Assembly: GCA_037176885.1 (NCBI GenBank)
Contig: JAWWNJ010000115.1
Coordinates: forward strand, 186,001 to 250,000
Length of the DNA: 64,000 nt
Direction of reading: 5' to 3'
Source of the DNA: Favolaschia claudopus
Taxonomy: Eukaryota > Basidiomycota > Agaricomycetes > Agaricales > Mycenaceae
Within the stretch, counting starts at the first letter, position 1, and every line of letters begins with the position of its first letter. The translations under genes were made by a program, and so were the position numbers. Under the pieces are notes generated by a model that made no database searches, was not told the DNA's origin, and worked only from the letters and a program-made list of their open reading frames with translations. This document shows, piece after piece, positions 1-11,363 of the stretch.

Positions 1-240
1 ATTTATCGCATCAAGCGCGAAATAGCTGCAGCTCGAAGGACTTTGAAATGGAAATAAATTCAAACTGTTTAGGAATGCCCAAGGAATCACCCACGTACTC
101 CGTTTCTCATCTGATTGCACCGACCGAGCGCTCGCTCTCCCTGAACTGCGGAAAGTGGAGCAACAAGCAAGGAACAAATCCCTGGCTCGACTTTCGGGAG
201 ACTCTCTATTTTTGTTTCCGATCAGGGGGTTGTGGCTGGC

Positions 241-248
241 GGTATAAA
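241..248 (+). promoter_or_regulatory. TATA-like box of the sulfotransferase-like gene
   Basis: A TATAAAT motif lies about 57 bases before the ATG at 300 and is followed by a pyrimidine-rich leader. The spacing fits a fungal core promoter. The assignment rests only on motif and position. Confidence 0.4.
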
Positions 249-299
249 TTTAGCGCACCGCCGCCTACACCCTTGCATTCGTTCTCGTTCTCATCCACC

Positions 300-1233
300 A
301 TGTACCAATTCATTGAGCGCCGCAACAGCCAACGTGCCGTCCCCATGCAAGTCCTCGCCCTCGGTTTCTCGCGCACAGGGACGACATGTAAGCTCGCCCA
401 ATACTCCACTTACCTCTCGCAGGCTCTGATTTCCGAGTCTGCTACTTCCTCCAGCGATGCGCATCGCCCTCGAAAAACTTGGCTACAACGAGACGAACCA
501 CGGGTTCACCGTCTGGACGAACCCACTCGAGATGGAGATGTGGACGGAGGCGATCAACGCCAAGTTCTACGGCAAGGGCAAGCGATACGGACGCGCCGAG
601 TGGGACCAGTTGTTGGGGCACTGTATGGTGAGTCTCGCTATGCTCTCTTGCCGCTTTTTCTATAGCTTTTGAACCCACGCCTAGGCTGTCACGGATATCC
701 CGCACATCCTATTCGCAAAAGAGCTCATTGAGGCGTACCCCGAGGCCAAAGTCATCCTCACGACTCGCAACGTCGATAGCTGGTGGAAATCGTATCACGA
801 CACTATCGGCAACGCGCTCAACAGCTCCATCGGCGACCTCACCGCCCGCATCGACGCCAAGACCGCTGGGAAGGTGCGGGAATTCTGGCGTCTCGCGTTT
901 CTTGCTATGTTCGGCACCACCAACGTCACGGAAGAGGTTGCCAAGAAGCGGTACTTGGAGTACTACGATGAAGTCCGGAGCTTCGTTCCCGCCCACCGAC
1001 TGCTCGAGTATCGTGTTGGGGAGGGTTGGGAGAGTTTGTGTCGGTTCCTCGAGAAGGACGTACCCAGCGAGCCCTTTCCGAAGACGAATGATACGCAGGC
1101 ATTCCAGGACCATATGAAGCAACGCGTCGTTTCTGTATGGCGTCGGTCAGCAAGGCAGCTTGCGATGCCGGCGTTTTTGGTATGCGCCTGCTTTACATTT
1201 TACTTTGCTGGTGGGCTCAGAGTCTTCGTTTGA
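300..1233 (+). CDS. Sulfotransferase-like P-loop protein (Sulfotransfer_4 type)
   Basis: Exons 300-387, 455-627 and 685-1233 give 269 residues, with exon lengths summing to a multiple of three. The N-terminus has the PAPS-binding P-loop signature GFSRTGTTSMRIALEKLGY, in which the first intron splits the second Ser codon. The central part reads AVTDIPHILFAKELIEAYP and VILTTRNVDSWWKSY, the pattern of the fungal P-loop family usually assigned to sulfotransferases. The C-terminus carries one hydrophobic segment (about residues 250-266), suggesting a membrane anchor. Family members are common and multicopy in mushrooms, and their substrates are mostly unknown. A TATA-like motif precedes the start codon. 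Membership is fairly sure; actual sulfotransferase activity is inferred from the family. Confidence 0.85.
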
Positions 1234-1767
1234 TTGGGGGACCGGGGTCCCGGTTTCATAGCATTCCTATATCCTATATCTATTCTCTACGGTGCCATTT
1301 ATTGGGGTTCAAAATTTCTACATATCCTCGACATGTAGTTGCATTCGTATTAATGTTCCATGACTTTCATTCATTCTTGATTTTCAATATGTAAACTCGA
1401 GATTTTCTTCGATTGTTCAATCAAAGCGGTATCGCCCTTCTGCTTTGTGCGTTGAATTCTCTCCACTGTCGAACTAGCCATCACAAGCGTGTAACTTTGT
1501 GCTCGCCGATTCGGCGCTTGAAGTTCTCTGATCCGCCACTCTTTTGGTGACTTCCAACCACTTCCGGACAACATTGTCACTTTGCGGCTTGCCATAGATC
1601 TGTCCAAGCTGACACTCTTGGTGACTGGAGCGCGTGTACAGATACAGCTTTTCCCTCGACGTTGGTATCGCCTTGCTTTGACTCAGATCCAGAGGTCTCG
1701 GTAGCATGGTCTGAAGTTGTTCACACCTTATTGACCTCAGCGCAGATCGACCTGAAAACTCAAGAAA
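1234..1767. other. Intergenic, possibly with a missed 5' exon of the RdRP gene
   Basis: The first part is AT-rich and looks like 3' untranslated sequence. Around 1540-1700 the plus strand has an open stretch reading LPDNIVTLRLAIDLSKLTL and onward, followed by a possible GT donor. It could be an upstream exon of the polymerase gene. I could not join it convincingly, because a stop lies in frame just before the ATG at 1768. Confidence 0.3.
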
Positions 1768-4700
1768 ATGCACCACGGCACCGCACTGGGCAAGACTCGT
1801 GTTCCTTTCTCTCGGCTGCATATCGATCTCAGCGATAATCCCCGGTTCGAAGAGAGAGAATATTTCGGCCACGAGTCACGCGCGACAAGGCTCGTTGGCG
1901 GGGATTCCGAGCGATTCTTGACCGTTTCATTCAAAGGGAGCGATACGCAGATCAAAACAATAGTCGAGCGTATCACGCAGCCTGGTGAGGGTGTCACCGT
2001 TGGAGGGCAGAGGTGCGAATTTCGAAAATTTCGGCCATGGAAAGTATAATCTGAGCGCCCTATAGATACGAATTCCTTGGCTTTACGGAGAACAATCTGA
2101 AAGCGGGGATCCTGTCCTTTTTTCGAGAGGGTCCTGATTTTACTGTCGAGGGGCTGAGAAACGCCTTCGGTGATCTGAAGGCTGTCTACGACAAAGATGG
2201 TTATGGGAAATTTGCCGCTCGGTTAGGTCTATCTTTCTCATCGACCGTTGCAACCGAAGAGGTATAGTTTTCCTTCAATACTCTTTTGTTTACACTCATT
2301 GTTCTCTATTTAGATCGACCCGACGGAGGTACACCTTTTGGACGATTTATTCGCTGATGATGGGTCCCTCACGAGCGACGGCTGCGGCCTCATTCGCGAC
2401 TCTTTCTGCTCGGAAATCTGCGAGCAGCTGGGTGTCGCGCCGGATACTGCAGGCGCGTCGAATTCGATCAGTTCATACCCTTGACCTTAATTCATATCTC
2501 TCAGTGTTGCAAATACGATTGGGAGGCACTAAAGGCCTTCTGGTGCGGTGTCAGGATGACTTGTTCGACCAGATTTGCGGCTCTCCAGACAAGAAGATCG
2601 TGGTGAGGCCTTCTATGATCAAATACAAGGGCGGGCCTCGCGTATTGGAGGTGCAAAATGTTTCTCGGCCCCCCAAGTCAGGCAGATTGAACAAACTTTT
2701 CATCGCGCTGTTGCTCACATGCGGAATACCTCTCTCGGTATGTTTGAATTATGTTCTCTCTTCTTGAAGATAGCTTCTCCGAATAACTTCAATTAGGTTT
2801 TCCAAGATCTATTGCAGGCGCAGCTGGATGAGATCGACATGATCACCACAGATCGAGAGAAGGCGTTGCAGTGTGTTGACGGTGAAATTGACTCGGAAAG
2901 CAAGAGCTTTGGCCAAGATTGTGTGTTCATCTTGATTCGATCGACAACTCGCTGATGCGAGAATAGTGAATGAGATGCTGCTGGCTGGCCACGGCATGAA
3001 TGAGCCGTACCTTGCGACCTTGCTGCTTCGCTTCCAAAATACAGCGCGGACGGCTTTACGGGAAAAACTTCATATTTCGGTTAAGGTACGACACGTTCAA
3101 TGGCTTAATATCCTGATCGGGGGGTGACTATACTTATAATCAGGGTTCTGTCAACGTGCCCGGCGTGGTTGACCACTACGGGGTGCTCGCTGAAGGCGAG
3201 GTCTATATTAACTTGCGAGGGACACCACATGTTGGACTCGTAGCTGTGATGCGAAATCCCGCCTACGACCCCGATGGTATTGTTGTCTCTGCTATTTTAT
3301 CAATATGCTAATAATATTGCTCGTAGGGATTCGAGTATTGGAGGCAGTAAGCAGACCGGCGTTGAAACATCTTACCAATTGTATCGGTATGTATCTCGAT
3401 ATTTCTTATAATACCTGATGGCGGGTATTGATGAGGAATAGTGTTTGCTTGTTCGGGGGCTCACAGTGAGACTGACAAAATGAGCGGAGGGTACGTCCTA
3501 GGAACCCAGACTTGACATTCTGAATTCTGCTAATGTTTTGACAGGGATCTCGACGGAGACTTGTACTATGTCATTTTGAATTCTCTCCTCATACCGAAAC
3601 CTCGTGAAGCCCAGGCTCCTGTTCGTTCGAACAGTCAAGCGACGCCGGCGAGAACGATTTCCTTGGCAGGGATTACGCAGGTTGTGTCGGGTCCCAGGCG
3701 AAGGAACACGGACATGCGGACGGACGCGGTCAACACATTCCTCGAGGGGCGATGCAATTTTCTGCTTTCGAAAATGTCAAAAGCGTGGATGGAGTTCGTT
3801 GGGCGTACTTCGATGCTTGCGAGCCATCCTCAATGTTTGGCGCTCGTTCCTCTTATTGAGAGTGCTTTGGTATGTTATATATATATATTGGACTCTACGC
3901 TGATGTTCAACTACGCGGCACAAATTTAGGATGCGCTCAAGGCTGGAACCGGGCTCAAGAGATTAGCAGATGATTTCCGTAAGGTGAAGGAGCGCATCGA
4001 TAATCATGAAACCTCTGCGGTTGACTTGGATTGGGTGAATCCGCTCGAGGTGCTTACCGAGCAGGTTCCTCAAGCCATCAGGGAGGAAATGACGTTCGAC
4101 ACCAATCCTGAATTGATTTTGAGGAGTAGCACTTCGGAACAGGAATGGGAACGTCTCACGATTGAGGCCAAGCGATTGATGTTGGTCTATAATCAAGGCT
4201 TGAAGAGTTCGATTGACGCCGATAAGGAGAACAGTATGTTGTTTATCTTTCTTTTCGAGTTTTCGTTTAACATTTTCGACCTCATAGAACTGTTCGGATT
4301 GGACGATGAAAAGCGCGCTGATATATTCAAGGCAGAGTTTATTGAAAAGCATTTTCCCCGTAGGGTTTTTCGATCGAACGGCAGATGAATACTGGCTGAC
4401 GGTTGCATTCAGCTGTTGTGGATTTTTTGGTTGATGTTCCCAAATATTTGCTCCAGGCTTCGGTTTGGTTCGTTTGTTTTAACCTCACTGTTGATGCTAG
4501 AAATTAAAGGTTTGTTTAGTTATGCCGTTGGATATGCCGAGAAGAAACAGTCTTTCGCCTGGGGAGGTGCCCGATGGCTCAATTATATCAAAGCTAGTGC
4601 GTCCCCTCGACTCTCTTTCATTTAACGAAAGTTGCTCAATGTATATGAAGCGAAAACTGGCTTTGTCCCACTTGCAGTAGGTGCAAGGTCAACACCGCTC

Positions 4701-5159
4701 GTGGCTGGAGCACCGAGAACGAATGCGCGACTTTCGGCAGCGGCGGTGATCCAGCCCATCCCTGCCTTGCCACGTATTACACCGCCAACTCCTGATACTT
4801 TCACACCAACCGCGGAGTCTCCTGCAACATCTAATCACTCCACCCCAGCTTCTAGTGCTCCATCCACCCCCCCTTCCTTTGTACGCGAGATTTCCGGCAG
4901 AGACACTGAGACGGAGGATGAGCTGCCAGTGGCCTCTCCCCGTTCTGATTCACCGAGTGGAAGCGTCATCACTGTCCGCTCACGGTCGACTGTGATGGTC
5001 ATGAGCCCAACACCTTCCCAGGCCTCTAGCTCACGAAGGAGACATCAACACCTATTCAATGTTCCTACTCCTGCTGGAACCTATGTATGCAGGTGTGGTG
5101 TGCTATCACCTTTGAGGAATTGGGATGTAAATGCAGCGCCAAGTGCATCCACAAATTAA
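1768..5159 (+). CDS. Cellular RNA-dependent RNA polymerase (RdRP/QDE-1 family)
   Basis: About 12-14 exons; hand splicing gives roughly 870 residues. The family core appears in order: a module reading RYEFLGFTENNLKAGILSFF, then LTSDGCGLIRDSFCSEIC, QIRLGGTKGLLV, VVRPSMIKYKGG, VLAEGEVYI, PDGIRVLEAVSRPALKHL, and the catalytic metal-binding motif SGGDLDGDLYYV (about residue 435; the three Asp are present). The end of the catalytic region reads KQSFAWGGARWLNYIKA. A Ser/Thr/Pro-rich, probably disordered tail of about 165 residues follows. Confident exon edges include 2012/2066, 2261/2314, 2737/2797, 3085/3144, 3276/3327, 3386/3442, 3490/3545, 3869/3930 and 4233/4288. The junction near 2440-2512 is uncertain. 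Such enzymes make double-stranded RNA for silencing and genome defence. The start is provisional: family members are often longer, so 5' exons may be missing. Confidence 0.85.
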
Positions 5160-5538
5160 TGTGTACTTAGACTTGCTGCAGTCATGTATTTTAGTGGAAT
5201 TGGCGGCTGGGCTGCTCTGTATTCTACGATCACCTGTAGCAAGAGATGATTCTGCTTCTCCCTACTATATCATGTCATAGACTCGTTTTTCTTCATGTTG
5301 TGTTTTCTCATCTGTGTAGCTGAACTCTGTATATCTGAACTGATCACTGCAAGTAATCACTCTTCCAAACTCTCATTGCACTCTCAACCTCCAAGCAATC
5401 GCTGTTCACATTTATTTCCTTTTTCGGCCTTCGGCGGTTGTTTGCGTGTGCATTCTTTGGAAGCTTTTCTGTAATTGCTGTGGAAGTGGCGGTGTACTCC
5501 TCGGCACCTGCTTTCACTTTCTGACTCTTACCACCACC
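5160..5538. other. Intergenic region before cullin-1
   Basis: This stretch should hold the RdRP 3' end and the cullin promoter and leader. The last 100 bases are pyrimidine-rich, ending in a CACCACC context before the ATG. I see no gene. Confidence 0.5.
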
Positions 5539-8500
5539 ATGGCGTCCTCCAGCGCAGCGCCATTCACCCAGATGCCCCCCAAGACGGCCGACCTCGAGGA
5601 GACATGGACGTTCCTCACCGCCGGCGTCGACCATATCATGACCAAGATGGAGGAGGGTCTATCTTTTGCGGGCTATACAGGTCTATATACGACCGTCTAC
5701 AATTACTGCACATCTACGAAGATGCATGGCAAGCTAGAGGGTAATAGAAGTGAGTTTGACGCGATAGCCCCCTTTGCCACTGAGATTGAGTCCCTTCTTG
5801 CAGCGGGCGCTAACCTGGTTGGCGCGGATCTCTATGGAAAGCTGACCGATTACTTTGCCAACCATTTCAAGCCTTTGGTACAAGTGAGTTCGCAATGGGC
5901 TCGTTTGGTTTGCGGATTCGTCTTTGTCGGTGGTCTCGGTGTGACGAAGCCATTTCGACTCCTTTCCTGGGCGCCTGGCGGGAATGGATCGTATGGTCTG
6001 GTGTGGATCGCCTCTGAGTCTGTCGGACTTTCGTTTTTTTCGGCGAAATCGCGCTTTTTTCGTCCGTGGGTCGTTTACCGCCCGGCGATTATCGGGTCGT
6101 GCGACACCTCGTGGTCCACAGGACGATATACACGAGGCGCGCCGGGCACGCGGAACTCCATGTTTGTCGGGAAGGCGGTATCGCTGGGACGAACTCGAGT
6201 CGTTGTGAATCCGTTCCTCCGTGTATGAATTAACCCAGGATCCTTCTCTGTATTCTGGCGCGAATCGATCTCGTAGCGTGGCGGCTGAGGACGGACACCG
6301 CAGCTAGTGAAGTTCCCGTATATTCAGCCGAAATCGCGTCTTTTTGATTCCGGCGTCACAATCCATTTCAGTCTGCGAATCCCGTGGTGCACAGCGCAGT
6401 AACGCGCATCCACGCCTTTCCTTTTCATTTTCATTATATCGTCCCAATGAACGCGCTGCTCACTTCTTTTTCCAGAAAGCTGAAGGCCTACAAGACGAAG
6501 CCCTTCTTCGTTACTACGCGACTGAATGGGATCGTTACACCACTGGCGCCAATTACCTTAACCGACTATTCACCTATCTGAATCGATACTGGGTAAAACG
6601 AGAGCGTGACGAGGGCAAGAAGGCTGTATACCAGGTGTACACGGTGAGCTGATTTTCCTTATTCCTTGCCCCTCTGCTGAAGGGCCTACGCAGCTCGCAC
6701 TCGCACAATGGCGACAACATCTCTTCACCCCCCTCCAGAAACCTATAACCGCCGCCATCATGCGCCTGATCACTGCTCAACGCGACGGCGCGCAGATCGA
6801 CCAGGCGCTTGTCAAAAAGGTCGTCGACTCGTTCGTGTCGCTCGGTCTCGACGCCACCGATCCCAACAAAGAATGTCTTGACGTCTACAAGGAGATGTTT
6901 GAGTCGGAGTTCCTCTCTGCCACCGAGGCGTACTACACCGCTGAGGCGGAGGCGTTCCTCAATGCGGGTGGGACGGAGGGAAGCGGGAACATCCCGGAGT
7001 ACCTGAAGAAAGCGGAGGGTCGGTTACGTGAGGAGGAGGAGCGGGTGGTGCGTTATCTGCATGCGAAGACGCGCAAGGAGCTGGTGGGGCGGTGTGAGAA
7101 TGTGCTGCTGAAGGCACATATGCAGCGGATGCAGGATGCGTTCCAGGTGCGTTGCCTTTTGTGTCATCTTTTTTGCAGGGCTGATATGGATTTGCAGGCG
7201 TTGCTCGACTTTGACGCCGACGAGGATTTGCAGCGGATGTACGCTCTCCTAGCCCGGATTCAAGACGGGCTGGAGCCGCTGCGGAAGAAGTTCGAGTCGC
7301 ACGTCAAGGCCGCGGGTCTCAGCGCTGTCAGCGCGCTGGTGGGATCTGAGAGTGCCAAGGCTGGTGCTGAGGACTCGAAGAGCGCTGACCTCGACCCGAA
7401 GGCGTACGTTGACGCGTTGTTGTCTGTGCACGAGAAGAACGCGGCGACGGTCGCGAGGAGCTTTAAGGGCGAGGCGGGCTTTGCGGCGTCCCTGGATAAG
7501 GCGTGCAGGGAGTTTGTTAACCGGAATGCGGCTACGGGTGCGTTTGTGTCGTTCTCTCGACCGTTGGGGTCGTGCTGATTGTGTGGGATGTAGGTTCTAG
7601 CGCTGCGCGGTCGCCGGAGCTGTTGGCGAAGCATGCTGATATGTTGTTGCGGAAGAGCAACAAGGTGGCTGGGGATGTGGACCTTGAGGGTGCGCTGAAT
7701 CGGGTCGTACGTGGTTTTAGCCTTGTGGCGATCTCACTCTGACGTCGTTGTAGATGGTTCTCTTCAAGTACCTCGAGGACAAGGATGTGTTCCAGACTTT
7801 CTACACCACCAAGCTGTCGAAGCGTCTCATTCATGGTGTGAGCGCGTCGGACGAGGCGGAGGCGAGCATGATCAGCAAGCTGAAGGAGGCCTGTGGATTT
7901 GAGTACACGAACAAGCTGCAGCGGATGTTCACCGGTATGCCTACCCTATGGACTTCTTCTGTTATCATGCTCACGACCGGCTGCAGACATGTCCTTGTCA
8001 AAGGATCTGACAGACTCGTTCAAGGAGCGTATGCAGCAGAACCACGACGATATGGATATCGGGTTCAGCATCATGGTCCTGGGTACGAACTTCTGGCCGT
8101 TGGCGCCTCCCACGCATGACTTCCTCCTGCCACCCGAGCTGCTTCCCACCTTTGAGCGCTTCACGCGGTACTACCAGACCAAGGTGCGCTTGCTCGTGTA
8201 TTCTCCTCGCACCGTAGACTAACAGGCAACGTAGCACTCTGGCCGTAAGCTGACGTGGCTGCACAACTACTCGAAGAACGAGCTGCGGACGAACTACACG
8301 AATCAGAAGTATATCCTGATGACGTCGGCGTACCAGGCGGCGGTGCTGCTGCAGTACAACCGGAACGATACGCTGTCGTTGCAGGAGCTGCAGGAGGCGA
8401 CGAAGATCTCTACGGAGATCTTGGCGCAGGTGTTGGCGCTGCTGGTGAAGGCGAAGGTGCTCATCAACGACGAGAAGGAGCAGTATGATCTGAATCCTGG

Positions 8501-8861
8501 TGCGTACTGTCCTCTCTTCCCTCGCGTCAGTGCTCACGCGTTGTATGTAGGCTTCAAGTCAAAGAAGATCCGCGTGAATCTGAATCTGCCTATCAAGGCC
8601 GAGGTGAAGGCGGAGTCGAGTGACGTGCTCAAGGCGGTGGACGAGGACCGCAAGTACGTCATTCAGGCGACGATCGTGCGGATTATGAAGGCGCGCAAGA
8701 CGATGAAGAATCAGGCGTTGATTCAGGAGGTCATCTCGCAGATTTCGCAGCGGTTTGCGCCGAAGATTCCGGATATCAAGAAGGCGATTGAGACGTTGTT
8801 GGAGAAGGAGTATATGGAGCGGGTGGATGGGAGTAAGGATACGTTTGCGTATGTCGCATAG
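5539..8861 (+). CDS. CUL1: Cullin-1, scaffold of SCF ubiquitin ligases
   Basis: Ten exons (5539-5749, 5804-5883, 6476-6643, 6694-7146, 7198-7537, 7594-7706, 7754-7934, 7987-8183, 8235-8499, 8551-8861) sum to 772 residues, matching the usual cullin-1 length. The N-terminal cullin repeats ([27 protein letters not shown]) would bind the Skp1/F-box module. The cullin-homology domain includes [26 protein letters not shown]. The C-terminal winged helix contains the neddylation motif [14 protein letters not shown], where the Lys after IM is the expected Nedd8 acceptor, and the protein ends [16 protein letters not shown]. The protein should scaffold SCF complexes that ubiquitinate substrates chosen by F-box proteins, several of which are encoded in this window. 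The second intron is unusually long. Cullin-1 rather than another cullin is inferred from the N-terminal match and length. Confidence 0.95.
5884..6475 (+). other. Unusually long intron 2 of cullin-1 (592 nt)
   Basis: Donor GTGAGT at 5884 and acceptor TCCAG ending at 6475. All other introns of this gene are about 50-65 nt. The upstream reading frame stays open for about 340 nt into the intron before a stop at 6226-6228. A short motif (CGAAATCGCG followed by C/T-rich sequence) occurs near 6044 and again near 6330. No recognisable protein or RNA is seen inside. Confidence 0.6.
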
Positions 8862-9259
8862 AGAAACGGCGTTGATCCCTAGATGTCCGTCCTTCCTTCC
8901 TTAATAGCTACATGGCGTGCCACCGTCCATCCATACATACATCCTCTGCATACAGCTTTTTGCTGCTGCTTCATTTACTCACTGCTCGTCCTCATCGCAT
9001 GTTTCGTGTAGCTCTGCTTTGCTTGTTAATTTAGTTACCTACATCCTTCCTACACCATCATTTTACTACCCATATCATCGCATACAAATTGCAAGTCCTT
9101 GTATCAAGATCTCTCGCTGACCGATACAGTTTTGCAGGGATTGGGTCTTCTCTCGGGTTTCTTCTCTGCCTGTTGGTAGTCCGGACTGGGTCCTCAGGCC
9201 CGCGTGACCACCCTGAAACTTCCCAATCAGGACATCAACTTAACTCTCCTCTCACTTTC
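8862..9259. other. Intergenic, cullin-1 3' side and F-box gene leader
   Basis: Pyrimidine-rich sequence with no convincing gene. A reading frame runs in from 9089 without an ATG and joins the F-box gene, so part of this stretch is simply an open leader. Confidence 0.5.
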
Positions 9260-10408
9260 ATGCTGGCCTGGACTGCCATCGCAATGAACTCGAAACGTCG
9301 TCCACAACTGAACAAGCCACTTGATGACAACAGAAACATTCGTTTGGATGCTGCCTTACGTCGCGTTCAAGCAGGGATCGCGCGACATTCCGAATCCAGT
9401 TACGGTGGCATTGGAACGGCGTACTCAGTTCTGACTCTACCCAACGAAATTGTTTCCGAGATATTCATCCATACTCTCCCGGTCCACCCTCACCCCCCTC
9501 TGCGCGGCAAGAACTGCGCACCGGTTTCGTTGACACAGATTTGCCGCAAATGGCGAGAAATAGCGTTGTCGACTCCACGACTGTGGCGGGCCATACTTTT
9601 ATCCTATAACACCGGCCGCCCTCTCAAAAAGCAGATTTCGAACATCAAGCTATGGGTAGAGAGGTCTCGCTCCTGCCCGCTATCCATCACCTTTTCCGGA
9701 GGCAATGCCACCCACCTTCTTGCGTCGATTGCGCCGCATAGATCGCGGTGGGAGCACTTGGATCTGGATATCTCCCCTCACGACCTTGCAGCGATTAAAG
9801 GCGACATGCCACTGCTTCGGCATCTGAGCTTGACACTGGAAGATGGGTTTCGGGGCGACGAGGTCTCTGAGGGTGATCGAGACACATTTAGCGCGGCGGC
9901 GGCACCTCTTCTGAGGAGTGTCGAGTTAAATCATCATGCTGCTACACGGCTCCTTTTGCCGTGGGCACAAATAACTTCGTTGAAGGTGACCCTCGAACAC
10001 GTACATGAGTGCGTCACGACCCTGGAGCAGTGTTCCGAGAGTTTGGTGCATTGTGATTTGTGCATTCGGCGCTCGGATCGCCGGGTCGACGATTCGGCGG
10101 ATTATGCCAGTGTCTCGACCTCACTTCCGCGCTTGGAGTCGCTGGTACTCAGCCGGCATGCCTCGTGCGACCGTAGCCCACTACTCAAGCTCTTCGATGC
10201 ACCGGGGCTTCGTAGATTGGAGGTTTCCGAAGCAGCTCTTGGGCTGATGGCGCTTCATTTCCTCACGACGTTTTTGTCGTCAAAGTATGACCGCAGATTG
10301 GAGGAGGTTTCCGTTTGCGGAATTCTATGCCCGACCTCGAAAGAGGTGTATAGGAAGACGCTCATCTCGTACGCTGACAATGTGTTGCTTCCGTACGGCC
10401 GGTTGTAG
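9260..10408 (+). CDS. F-box-like protein, single exon
   Basis: Open from ATG 9260 (382 residues); a second ATG at 9284 is equally possible. The N-terminal third has the F-box-like pattern SVLTLPNEIVSEIFIHTLP, followed by LTQICRKWREIALSTPRLW, as in the large F-box families of mushrooms. The rest has leucine-rich, repeat-like segments (PLLRHLSLTLED, APLLRSVELNHH, LPRLESLVLSRH, PGLRRLEVSEA), suited to substrate recognition. Such proteins are expected to dock on Skp1 and cullin-1, encoded by the neighbouring gene in the latter case. No intron is evident. The substrate cannot be told from sequence. Confidence 0.8.
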   Translation: MLAWTAIAMNSKRRPQLNKPLDDNRNIRLDAALRRVQAGIARHSESSYGGIGTAYSVLTLPNEIVSEIFIHTLPVHPHPPLRGKNCAPVSLTQICRKWREIALSTPRLWRAILLSYNTGRPLKKQISNIKLWVERSRSCPLSITFSGGNATHLLASIAPHRSRWEHLDLDISPHDLAAIKGDMPLLRHLSLTLEDGFRGDEVSEGDRDTFSAAAAPLLRSVELNHHAATRLLLPWAQITSLKVTLEHVHECVTTLEQCSESLVHCDLCIRRSDRRVDDSADYASVSTSLPRLESLVLSRHASCDRSPLLKLFDAPGLRRLEVSEAALGLMALHFLTTFLSSKYDRRLEEVSVCGILCPTSKEVYRKTLISYADNVLLPYGRL

Positions 10409-10525
10409 CAAGTTTGTAGATGATAATTCAAGTTGTAAGTAACTTGTGGACATTATGGAGCCAGGTTACGAAGCTTGGTTGTTTTGCCACTTGCGTGAAG
10501 CTTAGCTGTGTTTTTATGGCACATA

Positions 10526-10538
10526 TAGTGTCTAATAA
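10526..10538 (+). repeat. Left terminal inverted repeat of the MITE-like element
   Basis: Thirteen bases that match the right end at 11349-11361 in reverse complement. Identity extends outward over the flanking TA and two further bases. Confidence 0.75.
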
Positions 10539-11348
10539 ATAGCAAGTTTCTCAAAATGACGTGGAAAGTGCGAAATTATACTGAAACGCCGGTTTTTGGG
10601 ACAAAAAATATTGAAATGACATGTCATCAAAGCAAAAGTATTGAAATGACAAAGTAAAAAGATTGAAATGACTTTCTGCATGCCAAAACTAGTGAAACGA
10701 CATGTAGCCAGTATTGTCCAAGTCGGTGAAGCCATACGGAGTTGGATCCATGGAAACTGAACTTGTGGTAATGGTCACGGCTTCGCCATGCCGAACCGCT
10801 GCATCAGATCCAAGATGTGATTTGCGATCCGATGCAGGGAACCTCGGTTTCACGGACCAGGGTCTGTGCAGGCGGAAATGATGAGTGCATATATACTAAA
10901 GTTAGCTGGAGTAAAATTATTCAACTGCCTCCATCATTCAGTCTCTCGCGCCAGATGCCGCTGCGGGAGGGTATCAATGGATCTCCCACCCTCAATACCT
11001 GATTGTCACAACCTCCGAACAACTTGTTTGCTTGACAAACATGTACTACCTTTAGAGTGTATCTACTTGTCTGTGTAGCTATAGCACACTGTATTCTCTA
11101 CCACCGAATCCAGGCAAACATGAGGTTGAATCAGTGTCAAGTTGATCCGTAATCCTGATGCAGTGATGCGTACAGTCAGAATTCCAACTCATTTGAATGT
11201 TTCGCAACTGTTTGCCGCTTACTCAAGGTGAGGCCTCTCTGGTACCAGCGGTCTCCAGTAGAGGTTATGTCACTGCTTCAATGGTCTATGTCATTTCAAG
11301 ATTTTTTTCGTAAAGTATGTCATTTCAACTTTTTTTGCGTTACCCGAA

Positions 11349-11361
11349 TTATTAGACACTA
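11349..11361 (-). repeat. Right terminal inverted repeat of the MITE-like element
   Basis: Reverse complement of the left repeat, followed by the TA presumed to be the second copy of the target duplication. Confidence 0.75.
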
Positions 11362-11363
11362 TA

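Larger units (their letters stand above)
10526..11361. mobile_element. Non-autonomous DNA transposon (MITE-like), TA target site
   Basis: An 836-bp element bounded by inverted repeats TAGTGTCTAATAA (10526-10538, mirrored at 11349-11361) and flanked by TA on each side (10524-10525, 11362-11363). The left end holds TTGAAATGAC-like motifs at 10551, 10581, 10611, 10641, 10663 and 10691; the right end holds the reverse complement at 11290-11299 and 11319-11328. The interior has no transposase-like frame. A TA duplication fits the Tc1/mariner group. The class is inferred from ends and target only. Confidence 0.7.

Noticed and set aside
48..665. 205-codon open frame overlapping the first gene
   Set aside because: It crosses both introns of the sulfotransferase-like gene in another frame and has no family pattern; the spliced model explains the region.
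7998..8537. Minus-strand frame of 179 codons inside cullin-1
   Set aside because: A shadow of the highly conserved cullin coding strand in GC-rich sequence.
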